Shown: positions 33,760 through 46,544, numbered from the stretch's first letter. The stretch: DNA of 64,000 bases from Synchiropus splendidus (GCF_027744825.2 NC_071345.1:3545501-3609500), one strand, 5' to 3'. Made by a program: numbers and translations. Notes: generated from the sequence alone by a model not told the origin.

Positions 33760-33885
33760 ACGGAGCTCAGCTCCGGTATTGGCGGCGGCGTCCTCTTCCG
33801 CGTCCCCATTAGGGTTCACTGATCGCGGACACACTCTCACAGGCAGCGCTAATGCTATGAGCCGCCATCAATTAGGGACCATCAA
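33760..33885. promoter_or_regulatory. Candidate conserved non-coding element
   Basis: CpG-rich block with ATTA cores in the order CCCATTAGGG, GCGCTAATGC, CATCAATTAGGG and a GGCGGCGGCG run. Short, and set in plain AT-rich sequence. Confidence 0.3.
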
Positions 33886-34827
33886 CAAATTCTAAAGCCT
33901 CAAAGTATTAGCGAAATCTTCAATAAGGCAATGAAAAACAACCATTTTAGGGGAGAGAATCGTGAAAAGGTTTTTCATCACACAAGACAAAGGACTGGCA
34001 GTTTGTATAACGGCTCAATTTAACCCCTAAATAAATCTGGCAGAGCAGTCTGTCAGACAGTACGGGTTCTACCAGAGACGTGAAACATTGACTGTCTCAT
34101 CTCTTAGTTTAAATATTATATTTAAACATAAACAAATAATGATGCTGGAGGCAAACTCCACGTTAAGTTTCATCATAAAATATTTTCAAGAGCGACTGTA
34201 GTGTCCAACACATGGAATACAATGAAAATGTATTAATTGCGATTATTATTGGTTATTTGGTTTGAAGAGTGTTATCGTGAAAACTCAAAAGCAGAAGTAA
34301 TATAGAGTCATTTTGCCATTCACTGGCGAAGATTCATCAAGTTGTGTCAAGCCGTTCCTGCTTTTGTTATGCAGCAGAGGTGCATCCGCTGCACGCCATG
34401 CCACCGCACACCTCTGCAGGAAACTGGGTTCTAGAAATGCTTTACTGCCAAAGACATTCGCCAAGTGCACCTATATCATTCAAGGTCCATCAGCTTACAA
34501 CTCTCGAAGAATCATCACAAGTATTTAAATCAGAACCTCTTGACGATAGACGTATTGTTTGCCTTTATCGTGCACTGCGTTTGTGGTCTTTTATGTTGCG
34601 TGTCAGCAAATACATCTTAATCCGAACCGGTCCCAACAAGTCCAGATCTGCATTTTAGTTTTGTTGTGTGTGCACAAGTGCATTTGTGTGTGTCTCTGCA
34701 GAGTGTTGTCAGAAGTGATCCCATTTTCATTACTCACCGGCTCAAAGAAGGAGGTGAGGCCCTGGCGTGCAGCAGTGATAAATGCATTACCCCAATAAAC
34801 CCTGTCTCCACTGAGGTGCTGAATGCT

Positions 34828-34859
34828 GACACACACACACACACACACGCACACACACA
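34828..34859. repeat. (CA)n microsatellite
   Basis: A CA run with one G interruption (CACGCAC). A simple repeat; further GT runs occur at 35352-35371 and 35560-35575. Confidence 0.9.
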
Positions 34860-34904
34860 GGAATGGAGAAAGTGCATGCTGGCTAGCAATACAGAAGAGG
34901 ATGG

Positions 34905-35300
34905 ATAGATAAAGGTAGTAAAGAGACAATCAAATAGGAAAGAACAGACAGTGACAGGTGAGAGAAGATGAGAGAGAAAAGAAACAACAGAGATGAGAGA
35001 ACTGGGGGGGCAGAGGAGACCGTGAGCGAAAGAGTGACAGGTGCTGGGAAAACAGGGCGACAGGAAGGAGAGAAGACAGGAGGAAAGAAAGCAGACAGGA
35101 ACCAGGAGGCAGGATGCTGGAGGATTTTGCAGAGACAGAAGGTTTGGGGTAGAGGGGTGATAATGGCTCTATGCATAGCAGGAATGAGGGGCATGGGTCT
35201 GCTTGTGGGAGCAAAGGTGTGTGGGTGGAGGGGCGGGGAGCTTGATAGATGCAGCGAGCGAGGCTGGAAGGAGGTGAAGGATCATTGGTGTCCAGCTGGC
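34905..35300. other. Purine-strand-biased block (GA-rich on the + strand)
   Basis: Almost all sequence here is A and G on the plus strand (runs such as GAGAGAAAAGAAACAACAGAG and GGAGAGAAGACAGGAGG). It gives long S/P/L-rich open frames on the minus strand (34883-35373) that are artefacts of base bias. Confidence 0.6.
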
Positions 35301-36280
35301 CTCTTATGCTGACCCTCATTAGAGCAGCACAGGTTATGAATAGCAGTCCAAGTGTGTGTGTGTGTGTGTGCATGTGTAAGTATTAATGTTTTTTGTGGAC
35401 TGATCTTGGTCGGACATTTGGCTTTGTGAGGCCATTTTGGCCGGTCTGCATGATGTTTTGAGGTTCGGTGGTATCCGGTTATTATCACTGTGTTTAAGTT
35501 TGGTCATTGGTTTTAGGCAAGGGTGGGTGTGAGTGGTCCTCACAAAGATGGATACAAACGTGAGTGTGTGTGTGCATGAATGATAATGCAAAATCATCAA
35601 CATTTATAACCTTAAATGCTCATTTTATGCAGTCTACTCAAAATAAGTTGGAGCTTGTACTGCTGGCAGCTTGACATGTGGTCATTACTAGTGGTCACAC
35701 TAGTAGAATTTACTTTGACTGGTAGAATGGTTACAGATCACCAGTTTTTATTTGCAATATTGGAGCAGGTAAAATTGCTTCTGACTACGTAATCATTGTT
35801 TAAAAAAAGGTCTGCATAGTTTGTAAAGAGTGGTAAACAGTGTATGTGATGTGTCAATAATGTGTGCATTTAACATGTTGGACTGTCATAAATGGAGATA
35901 ACTGTTTTCTCTGTGTGTATTTATGTTGAATGTTGCAGTGTGTGTGTTTTACAAAATGTGTGCGCATCCTAATTACCGCCTCCTTCCTGCGTCTCACTTG
36001 TTCTGTCTCTCCGCTTCCGATCTGGTACCTTCGGTAATGAGGTGAACAGATCAGAACCCTTAGTGGAGTGGACTGGGCCGGTTTTCACGACACGCAGGTC
36101 AGGCCTCCCTCATTATCTGACATCATAGTGACATCACAGGCCGAAACATGAGCGAGCAAATTAAAGACGGCGGGTTCGCCGAATGGAAGCCGAACTGAGA
36201 CCTAGTGAGATGTTAGAGAAAGCAGGTTTGTTTTTGGTATTCTTGTGGAATGATAGGAGAATATAGCAGGGTGAGGAACG
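35300..36280. other. Intergenic with GT microsatellites
   Basis: Holds GT runs at 35352-35371 and near 35935-35950, and plain sequence. No exon recognised. The stretch 36000-36190 is of more complex composition and could be another regulatory block. Confidence 0.3.
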
Positions 36281-36291
36281 GGAGTCAGAGA

Positions 36292-36320
36292 GGGGTGGGG
36301 TGGGGTGCTGGGGGGGGGGG
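36292..36320 (+). other. G-quadruplex-type motif
   Basis: GGGG-T-GGGG-T-GGGG-TGCT followed by an 11-G run: four G-tracts of at least four with very short loops. It lies at the start of a second purine-rich block (about 36240-37140). Confidence 0.7.
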
Positions 36321-36329
36321 CAGAATACA

Positions 36330-36655
36330 ATTAAAAGGGAGCAAGGGAGTCAAGGGGACTGACCTGGTGATGGGAGCGGAGGGGAGGGGATAGGGGCACT
36401 TCTCTGTACACGTGCACCACATAATGAAAGGTTGAACTTTTTGGAGTCAGGGTTGCATACCAAGCAGCAGCAACCCTGGTAGTGGTGGGAGAGAAGAGGG
36501 CATGAGAGAGAGGGAGTGTGGCAGGAGAACTGGAGACCTGAATGAAGGTGGAGACGCAGAGACCTAACGAGGGACAAGGGAGGGACTGAACATGGGAGGG
36601 ACAAACCTGCTCAACGAGAGGAGAGGAGGCGGCTTGAGGAGGAAGGAAGGCAGGG
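36330..36655. other. Purine-rich block
   Basis: G/A-rich on the plus strand with many GGGA and GAGA words. The 227-residue minus-strand frame (36331-37014) is a by-product: it is dominated by S, P, L and H and matches no family. Confidence 0.5.
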
Positions 36656-36659
36656 AGGG

Positions 36660-36860
36660 AATGAGAGGCCCCCACTATGTGGCTGCCACGGGGGCCTGAG
36701 TGACAGAAATTAATAATTAGTGACAATGATTGACAGCGCTCCCTCCATCTGCGGCTCTCCGCCGCCTCGCAACGCCTGCCTCCGCCAGCGACCGCGGGCA
36801 CAATGAGCTCCAGAGGGATTGTGGGAGACGCACATGATTGACATCTGCCTCCTAGAGAGT
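36660..36860. promoter_or_regulatory. Candidate enhancer with two PBX/PREP-type sites
   Basis: TGATTGACAG (36727-36736), the classic PBX-MEIS/PREP decamer, follows a homeobox run AATTAATAATTAG. TGATTGACAT (36835-36844) is a second near-perfect copy 108 bases on. The spacing sequence is GC-rich with CCGCC words. It breaks the purine bias of the surrounding block, as if inserted or under constraint. Confidence 0.45.
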
Positions 36861-37975
36861 CACGGGAGGCAGAGGGGTGGGCAGAAGCGAAGGAGAGAAA
36901 AGGGGAAAGTGAAAGAGTCGGACGGCTGGATGGGAGGAAGGGAGGGCGGGAAGAAGTGGGTGAAAAGGGCCAAAAGGGGGACTGAGTGTTACCAGGGGAA
37001 AGATGGTCAGACAAAAGCTGTCTTCTCTGTTGTCATCATCCACGGTTACGTCTTTCACTGTCTCTCTACTGATCACACCGTTATGCAAACGTGGGAGATC
37101 CACCACAGAAGGGGAGGAGAGAGGAAATTATAGAGAAGGAAATCTGAAAAGGGGTTAAGGCCTGCTGTTTCTGCTGGAGGTGGAATAGCCTGTAAACAGC
37201 AATCAGCAGGAGATTTGTCTCTCCCGCTCAGTCTGGCATCCGCCATTCCCTCACTTCTGTTAGTCATCTGGATTGTCTCTCGATCTTACTGTCAGCAGTG
37301 ACACCATGGCTCTCTTTCAGGGGCCCATCTGGACAGGATGAGGCCAACTCCTTCCAGAGCCATTTTGATAGCCTACCACCATCCTGGAGTTAGGAGATGG
37401 TAATTCAGCAAAGTTTCGCTGAAACAACTAAAATATGAGAGTCAAACTTTGGGTCAAAAATATTCCAACAGCTTGGACTTCTTCGTTCCGTCCATTTCCA
37501 GTTGACGGCAGCTCTTAATCTTAATCAAAATGACTTGTTGGTGCAGGTCTACGTGGCGATTTCTTTAATATTTGATGTTTTTGTGAAATGTTAATGCTAT
37601 TATCATTGTTTCAGCGTCTTTCATAGTATGTTTCCCTGTGGTGTGGCCTCTCTTTTCATCCTTCCGGCACCTTGCCAGGCCCATTTTAGTCTGCCGTGAC
37701 ATGGCCAGGGCGTAATGCGCTTCAGTACGGCTTAATCGTCGCGCAGGTCTCCAAGGCTTACTGCCGCGCAGTGTTACAAAGTACACTATTTACCTCAGGG
37801 CCACACCGAAAATGGGCTCGCAACACAGCACGGGCAAATCCAGTGGGGAATCAGTTTCACATCATAACACATTATTGATTTTCTTACACCAAAAAAGGCT
37901 TCCTTTAAAATGTAGCGCCACACCAGCCTCCCATCTTTGTGTCACAGATGCAGGGATGGAGTTTCGGACGACGGC
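36861..37975. other. Intergenic, purine-rich then plain
   Basis: G/A bias continues to about 37140. The rest shows no gene or array. Small complex patches at 37190-37270 and 37640-37800. Confidence 0.3.
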
Positions 37976-37984
37976 AGTACCCTG

Positions 37985-38060
37985 CCAATAGAATAGAATC
38001 TTTATTGTTAGATTGCATATATGCAACAAAATTCTGTTCGGCTGCATCATTTATGGCACC
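37985..38060. repeat. Short LINE/SINE 3' tail-type fragment
   Basis: AATAGAATAGAATCTTTATTGTTAG followed by CATATATGCAACAAAATTCTGTTCGG matches the common fish retroposon tail (AGAATAGAATCTTTATTGTCATT...CAACGAAATT). Only the terminal ~75 bases are visible. Confidence 0.45.
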
Positions 38061-39004
38061 TTCAAGAACAGTAGTTAAGTGTGGTTATGAAAATAGTCTT
38101 CATAAAGTGCAGTTTGTAATTAAGTGCGGTAAGTCATGATGCCTGCAGCTACGGAGAAGAAACTGATCTTAGCTGAAACTGAAGTAGCTTCTATTCCAAA
38201 TGCATTGGTTTGAATCATCACATTTGTCTCTTTGATAAATAATTTATATATTTGGATAACTGGTGAACTACTTGAGAACTGTGTGAAGCTGTAGAGCGTT
38301 CAACTTCAGCTGATAACAGCAAAAAAAAAGATTTAAAAAAATGCTTTTACTGTGAATATGAAACATCAATATGAAGCTATTTCGGCAAAGCAGAACTTGT
38401 CTTCATAATCAAAATATATATAGCATGACAAAGCTGTTGAACAGGTGATGTATACAAGTTAAAAAACCTGCACCATCAAGGTCATATGATGGCCTGCGTT
38501 TCTGTCAGCAAAATAACACAAAAACAAATAATTACATATTTCAATGTGATTTTTGGCCAATATTGCTGGTCTTACACACAATAGAGGTCTGTCCTCTGTA
38601 GCCACAAACGTCGTGGAGGATTCCTCACTCTTCTTCACGCTTGCGTTTTGTTTTGCGAGCGCTGTTTCCTACTGTCCAATGATATTTGTTCAAATGTAGA
38701 AAACAAGTAAAGTACAAGAAAAGAAATCAGAAATATGAGAATGAATTTGTTCTGGACCTAAAAGTAATAGATAATTAAAGCAGAAAATGACTTTATTTTT
38801 ACACTTTGATTCTGCAACTTTGTGTGCTTCAAAGGAGCTCTGGGTTCTTGGTAAAGTCCACCTTGTCTAATTTTGTCCGTGGTTTCTCATATCTAGTAAC
38901 TTTGCTCCACTTGCGTCTGATTCCACAACACGCTCTCCTCGGACGGCGTCAGAACACGTGAGGTTGACAGCTGGTAACTGCAGGGCCCAGCAGGTGCAGT
39001 GTAA

Positions 39005-39038
<34 letters not shown>

Positions 39039-39605
39039 TTGTTTGGCCCCTAGAGGAGCCCTGACTCATGACCAGAGAGGCCGGCAGAGGTGAGTGTCTG
39101 TCTCTGTATTCGGCATGTAACCGGGGCCAGGCTGACTGAGTAGCCTGGAGTTGAGTTCACTTCAGTTTCAGTGATTGATTTGAATCGGCCTGGACATGGG
39201 GTGATGTGTTGCCTTCGGTCGCTACCTTTGACTACCTTCATTACATCAATATAACCCCTCAGCCCTGTTTTGTTCTCGTTTTGCAAACTTAAAAAGAAGT
39301 TAACTTATTTTTGATCGATATTTTTGATATTCCTCCGCCTGAGTCACAGCATAATGGAACCCTGCGAGATATTTTCTCCTCGATTCCTCTTTGTACCATC
39401 TTGTGTATGTGTCTTGTGTAAGTGTTTAATGGAGAGTGTCAGTTACTAAACATATCAGAACCTGTCTGTCAGCTCACTAACACAAAAGCAGAAGGCTTTT
39501 TTTGTCGATGAAACTGGTTGGTGAGTAAGTAGACTTATTTAACCAGCACAAAGTAAAACAATCTCTTCAATATTTCATGTCACTCTCTGGGAAGAGCCTC
39601 GGCTT
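38061..39605. other. Intergenic with TA/GT microsatellite at 39006-39038
   Basis: AT-rich unique sequence without exons. The microsatellite is a short (AT)n that turns into (GT)n. Confidence 0.35.
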
Positions 39606-39609
39606 GATT

Positions 39610-39815
39610 GGTCTCCCATTTGCCAGGCTTGTATGCCTCTGGCGCCGGTGCTGTCTTAAAAGGTTCCACACACCTGGCCAGCCGGCTGCCTCTTTGGTCC
39701 TCACCATCTTTTGTCAGCACCATGTTAATGAAGACCCTGTCAGTGTCCACCGGTCGCACACCAGGGAGCCTTTTAATGAGATCGCTATTTGATCACTGTA
39801 GAGACCCGGCACCAA
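39610..39815. promoter_or_regulatory. Candidate conserved non-coding element
   Basis: Complex block: CAGCCGGCTGCC, CACCATGTTAATGAAGACC, GGGAGCCTTTTAATGAG, GCTATTTGATCAC. ATTA cores and balanced composition; no intact frame with family match. Confidence 0.3.
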
Positions 39816-40059
39816 TGATGCTCTTTTTTTTTCTTTCTCTTATCCCGCCCGGATGATGCTCCATCATTCTTGTGCATCTGTAGCCGTTCACACAAGTGTG
39901 TGGCAAAACTGGGGTGGGACAAGAAGGAGGGGATGGTCAGCTGATTAGGTTATAATAACACAGGCCAGGGAGGTTGTCTTTAAAAGGGGGGGGTGTAAAG
40001 AAAATGATTATTTTTTATCCCCCCCCTCCCTCTGTACCCAAGTGAATCGTGGCTCTCCC

Positions 40060-40335
40060 TTTTCAGGAGCAGATGAAAGCAGCTGGGCGCAGGGCTTCCA
40101 ACAAAAAGTGCCACGCGATCACAAACAAACCTTCAGATGAATCACATCAAAGACGCTGCCCCAATTGTTAGCCCTCTCGTATCTGCGGAAAATTGGCTCA
40201 TTAAGGGCAAAAAATGACATTGTTTACATTAGCCGGGACCCCTGATTAGCGCTAGCCATGTTTGTTGTGATGCTCCGCTGTCCGCTTACCAACAAACCAC
40301 TTCAGCTGCTCTGCACATTCATGCCTTTGAAGGCT
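40060..40335. promoter_or_regulatory. Candidate conserved non-coding element
   Basis: Dense with factor-like cores: GATCACAAACAAACC, CCCCAATTGTTAGCC, TGACATTGTTTACATTAG (SOX- and FOX-like), GATTAGCGCTAGCC, CATGTTTGTTGTG. Composition differs from the flanking homopolymer-rich sequence (GGGGGGG and CCCCCCC near 39985-40026). Confidence 0.4.
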
Positions 40336-40539
40336 TTCTTTCGCCGGGAAAAAGAGGCGCTAGAGTGAGGGCAACAATGACTGAAAGAAAGGAAGAACAA
40401 CAGAGAGGGTCTGAAAACACAGCACACACAAGCACATGGCTCGCGCACGGACACGATAGCTGGTCTTTCTCGTCTCTCTTCGGACTAATTAGGTTGCATG
40501 TGAGAAGTGAGACGTCAGAAGAGGACGGTTGGCTCAATG

Positions 40540-40745
40540 ATGGGTCTGTTTTGCTCGTAATTGCGCTGATAAAGAGGAGTATGTTGTTGGCGGGAAAGAA
40601 AAGAAAAAGCTGAAGCTTGACAATAAAAGATGCCCCGGGCTCATCTCTACGCCGTTGGCCTCGCCTTTGTGAACGAACACCTTTTGTGCCGTGAGGCTTT
40701 TGTAGCCAGAGATGAGCTCTAATCTGCGGAAAGTGGCATGTGTTT
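40540..40745. promoter_or_regulatory. Candidate conserved non-coding element
   Basis: Contains CTCGTAATTGCGCTGATAAAG, GACAATAAAAGATGCCCCGGGC and GAGCTCTAATCTGCGG, mixing homeodomain and GATA-like cores with CpG words. May be one block with the element at 40060. Confidence 0.3.
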
Positions 40746-40759
40746 TAGACGGAGTGCGG

Positions 40760-43700
40760 TTTGATCGTTCAGATCAAAGATGCGGGGTACTTCACGCGTG
40801 TCTTCTCCCACTTGAACTGCTCTTTTTTTATCGCCTTATCAAGCCTTTTTGTAATTTTGCCATCAGTGTGATCATCTCTTTCATATAAAAACTTGGACGG
40901 AAATGAATCCCTTGAATAAAAATATAACCTCTTAACTGGTATGGCAACACTGACCATAGGGGATGCTGTTATATTCTAGCCATGCACGGTACTGCTTCTC
41001 CGTATCCAAAGACACTGTTTTTGCTTGTGTTTGTCTGTTCACAAAATGGAAAAAAAGAGCTTTAATTTCAATGAAATTATCAGGAAACAAAAATCGGACA
41101 TGAAGCAGATGATTACATTTTGGTGTTGCGCAAGTTCAACTGGACGTTGACAAATGTTTTGAAACTTTATATTTCAATTTTAATTTCTCCCAATGTGGTG
41201 AAAAAGGTTTCGACCATAAGAAATGGTTTTTTGGTTGCGGTGGTCCCTGAGCGTCAGGCATTTTTCCTTTTACGGCACTTGGAGAATGATGACACCACGA
41301 CTAGATGACTAGTGAACACATTGGCCACGAATTAAGTCGATGATTATAGTACACTAAGCCTAACAAATCCTCACTCTCTCACTCAGTTTTTCAATAGTTA
41401 TTTTGCAATGTGTGCAGAGATTCTTATGACATTGATATATAACTCCTCAATGGACACTCTTGCGTTCTCAAATATAAACGTGGCGTATGGTAGGAAGTTG
41501 TTCGCTCTTGCTGCAAGTTTGGAAAACAATGTTAGAAAATGCAGGTCAATGTTTGCAAATATTGAGGCATGGCAATGTTATATTGCTGGATGACTAATTG
41601 TGTTTGAGTGCTATGAGTCGTTTTGACATCCCCTAGTACCTTTACTCGGCCTATGCTTTTTTACTTTTACACTTTTTTAAAAAATTGATTGGTATTTTTT
41701 TCCCATCTGATATTCCGCTCTCCTGCCTCTGCCTCAATGTTGCCCCATGGAAAAATGAATTGCTGGCACCTGTTGTCGAGGCAGGAATCGAAACATCTTT
41801 TTTGTCTCCTAGAGTTTTATTGAGGGTTGCTTTGACACGTTAAAATTCACATCCTGGACTGTTACAGGATACAGAAACATGAGATAAAACCTGGCAGAGT
41901 TAAACTTAGGGGTGAGCAGGTCAAGCTATATCGCTAACGACAGCCTGCGACCTCACGCCTGCCCCGCATTACCCTTTACCTTCCGCCATTCCCCCGGCCC
42001 CCTGCGTTTTGTCCTGAGAGAGAAATAAAGTGTGAGATGGACAGGGGAACGGATTGAGGAGACCTCTCCTCGCCGTAATGACAACCACTGAGATCTGGCC
42101 AGCGTCCCCCACCGGCCCCTGGACACTCCGCCTTGCAGCGCACAGGTCAGCTTGTCACATTATGAATCCTCTCTCCTCTTGAACTCTCTGACTTCGCATT
42201 TACATATCCACGACTTCTTTCCCTCTGTTTTCAACGTTTCCATTTCTTCACGCTGTTCCTGATCTATTGTCTTTCAATAAACTCCTCCCTGTGTCCTTTT
42301 TGTCTTTTGCATTTCATCCATACAGTCCTGAAGTGTGCGTGCACACCAGCGGGTGTGTGCAATAATTACCATTTAGAATACTAGCACACAGGATAAGTTT
42401 GCCAACGCTGAAGCATTGTGGGTGCTGTTTGGCTTGTATTTAGGTGCCCTTGGTGTGCGATGCTGAGGAATCAGAATTTCTTTGACTTTTGACCAGTGTG
42501 GTTTCCAGGGGAGAAGCAGGGAGGGGCAGAAGGGCAAAGACTGACTTCCATTTGTCGTTTAAGGACCCGTATGGAAAATATAAATTGGTAGCAGCAGGAA
42601 AGCATGAAAATTGCCATAGCCAGGCGCCCACCATTTGAATTCATGAGGTTGCTTTGCGCCTCTGCCCACTCCAGAATTGGAATATTTAAGGCAAGACAAT
42701 GCATGCTATTTTACATAAAGCAAGACAAATGGAGACATCAGTTTTGTCCCTTTATCCTTGTTTTGCAAGTTTCTATGGTCAAAAATCAATTGTTAGTCTT
42801 CATTACAAAAGGCCTTTGTTATATGATCTGATCATGTGCCTGCTGCTTTTGAAACAGCCAAGCAAAACTTATCCGAGAGCACCAATAATGTTTAGGTGTC
42901 TGAAACAGACTGGTCGAGTTTTAAGGGAGCCAAAGTTCCTGGTCGCAACATGTGGCGTGATTTGTTGACGTTGGGAAAGTTGACTGTGTTTCTGCGTCCA
43001 GGCAGGCAGCTCCAGTGTTGGATGTTGACACATTAGGTTTTCAACTGAAGCACGTGTTCCGCCTTCCTTAGCAGTGTGACACGTACAAAATAAAGACAGA
43101 GGTCGGAATGAATGGAGTCTCCCCTCTCACACCATATACTGTACATCCGCCACCTTCAAAGGAAAACGTTTTTTCCCGTCCATTGAAACACCTCTGCATA
43201 TACGTCAACGTGCAATGCTGAAGGCTGCCTTTGGTGTCAGTATAGGACACCAAAATCCACGTCAATATCTCGAGGATGGGTTGTCTAAAACGAATTTATA
43301 TGAGGAATCATCCAAACCATTTTTCCTTTTTTTTAAACTTTTGAATAGATGTATTATTGTATTGTATTGTATTTGCCGTCTCATCTGTCACAGGATCTGC
43401 TTTTCTAGCATTTGAAAATTATATCGGATCTGATTTTGATATCTACATACATGTGTCAAGCTCTGACTTGGCTGGCCCGACTGGCACCTGGGCCCTGTGT
43501 TTGATGCGACACAAGCCCAACACCGTAGCACCTTTGGTGCCCCATAGCTATTGAGCCACAGACCACACTCAGTTGTAGCTTCTTCGGCAAAAGTTTATGC
43601 ATTTAAAAATGAATTTAAATATATGATTACTTCAGAAGAAGAAAAACATTCCACCAGATAAATATGTAGACCTCCTGTTCATGGCTTCTTGGGTCTGTTG

Positions 43701-45875
43701 GCAGACACCATTTAGTGGAGGTTGTGTCCGGCTCTTGGGACAAGGGAGCAACCCTGTGGATAATAATTTCCGCCTGGTGTTACTGCTAGCCTCAGAGGGA
43801 GGGAGTGACTGATGGAGAGCAGGGGGCCAAAGATTCATCTGGTCCCATTCCTCTCCATCCATCCCTACTGCCCTCAGCTCATGTCCCTGCTATCAGTTTA
43901 AATGGAGCATTATGCAAAATGGAGATGATTTTGGCTTCAGGGGGTACGATAGGGAGAATTGCGGGTTAATGTAGGGGAGAGAAGAAAAGAAAGATGGAGA
44001 TTTGTTTGGTGGGAAGAAGAGGGTTAGAGCGAGAGTGCAGGCTTGTGGGGTTCAGCGGGTGATGTAACAGGGGAAAGGGAGCATAAGAGGGTTAATAAAA
44101 GTGACAAGTGAGTGTTTCATTCTATCTAAGCCACCTTCCTGGACACGTAACTCACTTAGAGGATTTGCTGAGTGAGAGCTACTTGGGGAGCTGGTGAATT
44201 CATTGTCTGCTTCAATATAAGCCAGAGGCGACACAGGACCCTGGGGTCTGGCCTTCCTCAATAAAAGCCCACATGGGAGCCGGGCAATAAAGGCCCTGTA
44301 GCCAGATGCAATAAAACACAAAGAGAATTTTCAGAAAAACACAATTTAAACTGCCGAGAAATTGAAAGTTATTTGCAAGTAGCGTTTTTCAAAAATCAGA
44401 TACGGCTGGCCAACTTAGGAGAGTCATTCATATGAGACTGACGGCTGTCTACACGCTAAGTGGATTTAGTTTTACCTGACTCAAAGGAAAAGTTATTGGA
44501 AAATGCACTTCACCAGGTCTCGTCCCTCTGCCTGTCAGCCGCTGAACGAATTGCAGCGCCGCGTATATCCTTGTGGAGTTCCAATTTTCATTCAAAAGAT
44601 GGAAATCTGCTTTAGAAGTTGCGGTCGAATCTGAATTAGGTTTCTTCCTGCAACAAGTGAAAGTTTTGATCACTTTAAAAAGTCACTTCCCAAATTAATA
44701 AGTTAGTCATAGATCAGACGTGGGTGAGGTGTGACTCGGGAAGTCGGGTCAAAATTCCCATATTGTACTTTTTAAATTTTAATGTCTTACTCATTGTGAT
44801 TTGAATTTCAAAAATAAATTATTTGTTAGGTTCCCATTTTATCGGTCTGTTGTGGTTATATTGACATGACCAGTGAAATAAAATAACAAATGTCAAAAGT
44901 GCTTTTATGATGTGTACTATTACAATGTAATTATAATCAAACATATTGTTCATCTCCTCATTTTATATTGCTATTGTCGTAAAATGTAAGAGTTTGACTT
45001 CAGTACATTTGGCTTACATTGATCACAATATGTAATGTGGCCTGTTTGTCTTGCCCACGCCAAAATAGAAGGTGGGAGTTGATTCATCATTTTCATGTGA
45101 GTGATATAGTGATTTGTATCATAGCAGTATTAGATCACAGGCTATATTGTCGAGAATGAGGAAATGAAACAAGGAAATTGTTTTATTTATTCAATCTACA
45201 AGTCTATTGTACAAGTGACAATAGAAGTATTATAGATTGACAGGGGCCAAATCTGGTGCGCCATGTAATTTAATGAAGAGATTTTAGTACAGTTGGCTCA
45301 AAATTAATTATTATTCTGTCACTACCAATGCATATTCATACTTTATGCTCAATACTGTCATGAATATATCTTGAAACTTTGAGGAAGATTGAAGGGTGGA
45401 CGTAGAGTTGGTGATGATGGAGAGGGCACAATTTATACGTTTTGAAACCACCCATTTTTGTAATGTTTGGTCATTGAAAGGGACGTTTATATTGTGTTTT
45501 TTTCATCCTGTTGTGTTTATTCCTGTCATTCACTGTTCTATAAACATACATTTCTTGTGGACTTGGAAGATTTTGCCCCTTGTGTGATTGAGTTTGACAC
45601 CTCTCCATTATCTCAACAATATGATTTGAATTAAAAAAAAGTTTTCAATAATCCTTTGAAACTTGGATATTATGTAGTTCCACCGTGATTCCGGTAGCAA
45701 CCGAGCATATTTCTTTGTGCTGAATATGAAGATGGACATTCTCAATATGGTGTTAAATAAATAAATTATCTTAGTGAAACGTGATATCATTATCCGCTCA
45801 AGTGTGCGAGTTTGTGAGTGTGTGCGACCAGATGAGATCCCCCTAGGGTGTGTTAAATAGTTTCTATATATCATT
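40760..45875. other. Intergenic, mostly AT-rich
   Basis: No exon seen. Patches with enhancer-like composition at 41930-42130 and 43740-44330 (for example GGAGCATTATGCAAAATGG near 43905, octamer-like). A possible hAT-type remnant spans 45240-45601, with GGGGCCAAATCTGG at one end and GAGTTTGACACCTC at the other. Confidence 0.3.
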
Positions 45876-45879
45876 GTTA

Positions 45880-46145
45880 CAGGGGTTAACAATGATTTTC
45901 TCTGAAATGAAGGGCGCTGACCCTGATATGAGGCAGCTTAACACCCATAATAAGAGGATAATTGGCCAATGATGATGGCTCTCTCCATCCCTCTCCCCAC
46001 TCGTGGACGGAATCCGCTCACTGTAACGTGTCATCCGTGTTTGTTCAAGAGTCCTTTTGGCATTTACTTTCCTAATGTCGATGGGAAGGGCTGCCAGGGT
46101 GAGAGTTGAGATCATAATACTTCAATTTCAATTTTCCTGCCTCGT
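45880..46145. promoter_or_regulatory. Candidate conserved non-coding element
   Basis: Balanced, complex sequence: GTTAACAATGATTTTC, CCCATAATAAGAGGATAATTGGCCAATGATG, CACTGTAACGTGTCATCCG, CCTAATGTCGATGGG. A TTGGCCAAT palindrome (NFI/CCAAT-like) sits at about 45961-45969. Confidence 0.35.
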
Positions 46146-46298
46146 CTTTACGCCCCACTTTTTCACGTGTGCGCTTGGCTGATGACTGTCATAATTGTGT
46201 GTTCACAAACCCGATTTCCCTTGAGGGTTTCCCCCAAATTAAAAGAAGTCATCCCACTCTTCTGCGCCCTCATCTCCTTTTTCCTTTTGCGCCCGGTT

Positions 46299-46337
46299 AC
46301 ACACACACACATGCGTATCGTCTCACACACACACACC
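46299..46337. repeat. (CA)n microsatellite, two runs
   Basis: Two short CA runs separated by TGCGTATCGTCTC. Confidence 0.9.
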
Positions 46338-46544
46338 CATTCTCCCAACATGCCGCTCCAGGGAGGCCATGCTTATTTGAATGGAACTTTCTTGTCTTTT
46401 TTCTGCTTCCTTTTCAAGCCGTGTGTCACTAATGAATAAATAAAACACACACAAGCAGTGGATTGACTTTCATGCATGGGTGAACTGGCTTTGATGAGAC
46501 CCCCCTACCCCCCCAAAAAGCCCACCACCTCCCATCCAATCTTA

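Noticed and set aside
34930..35373. 147-codon minus-strand open frame with THTHTH start
   Set aside because: Made of a CA/GT microsatellite and a polypyrimidine tract; artefact of strand bias.
36331..37014. 227-codon minus-strand open frame
   Set aside because: Lies opposite a G/A-rich block; composition is S, P, L and H rich, there is no domain, no splice context and no family resemblance.
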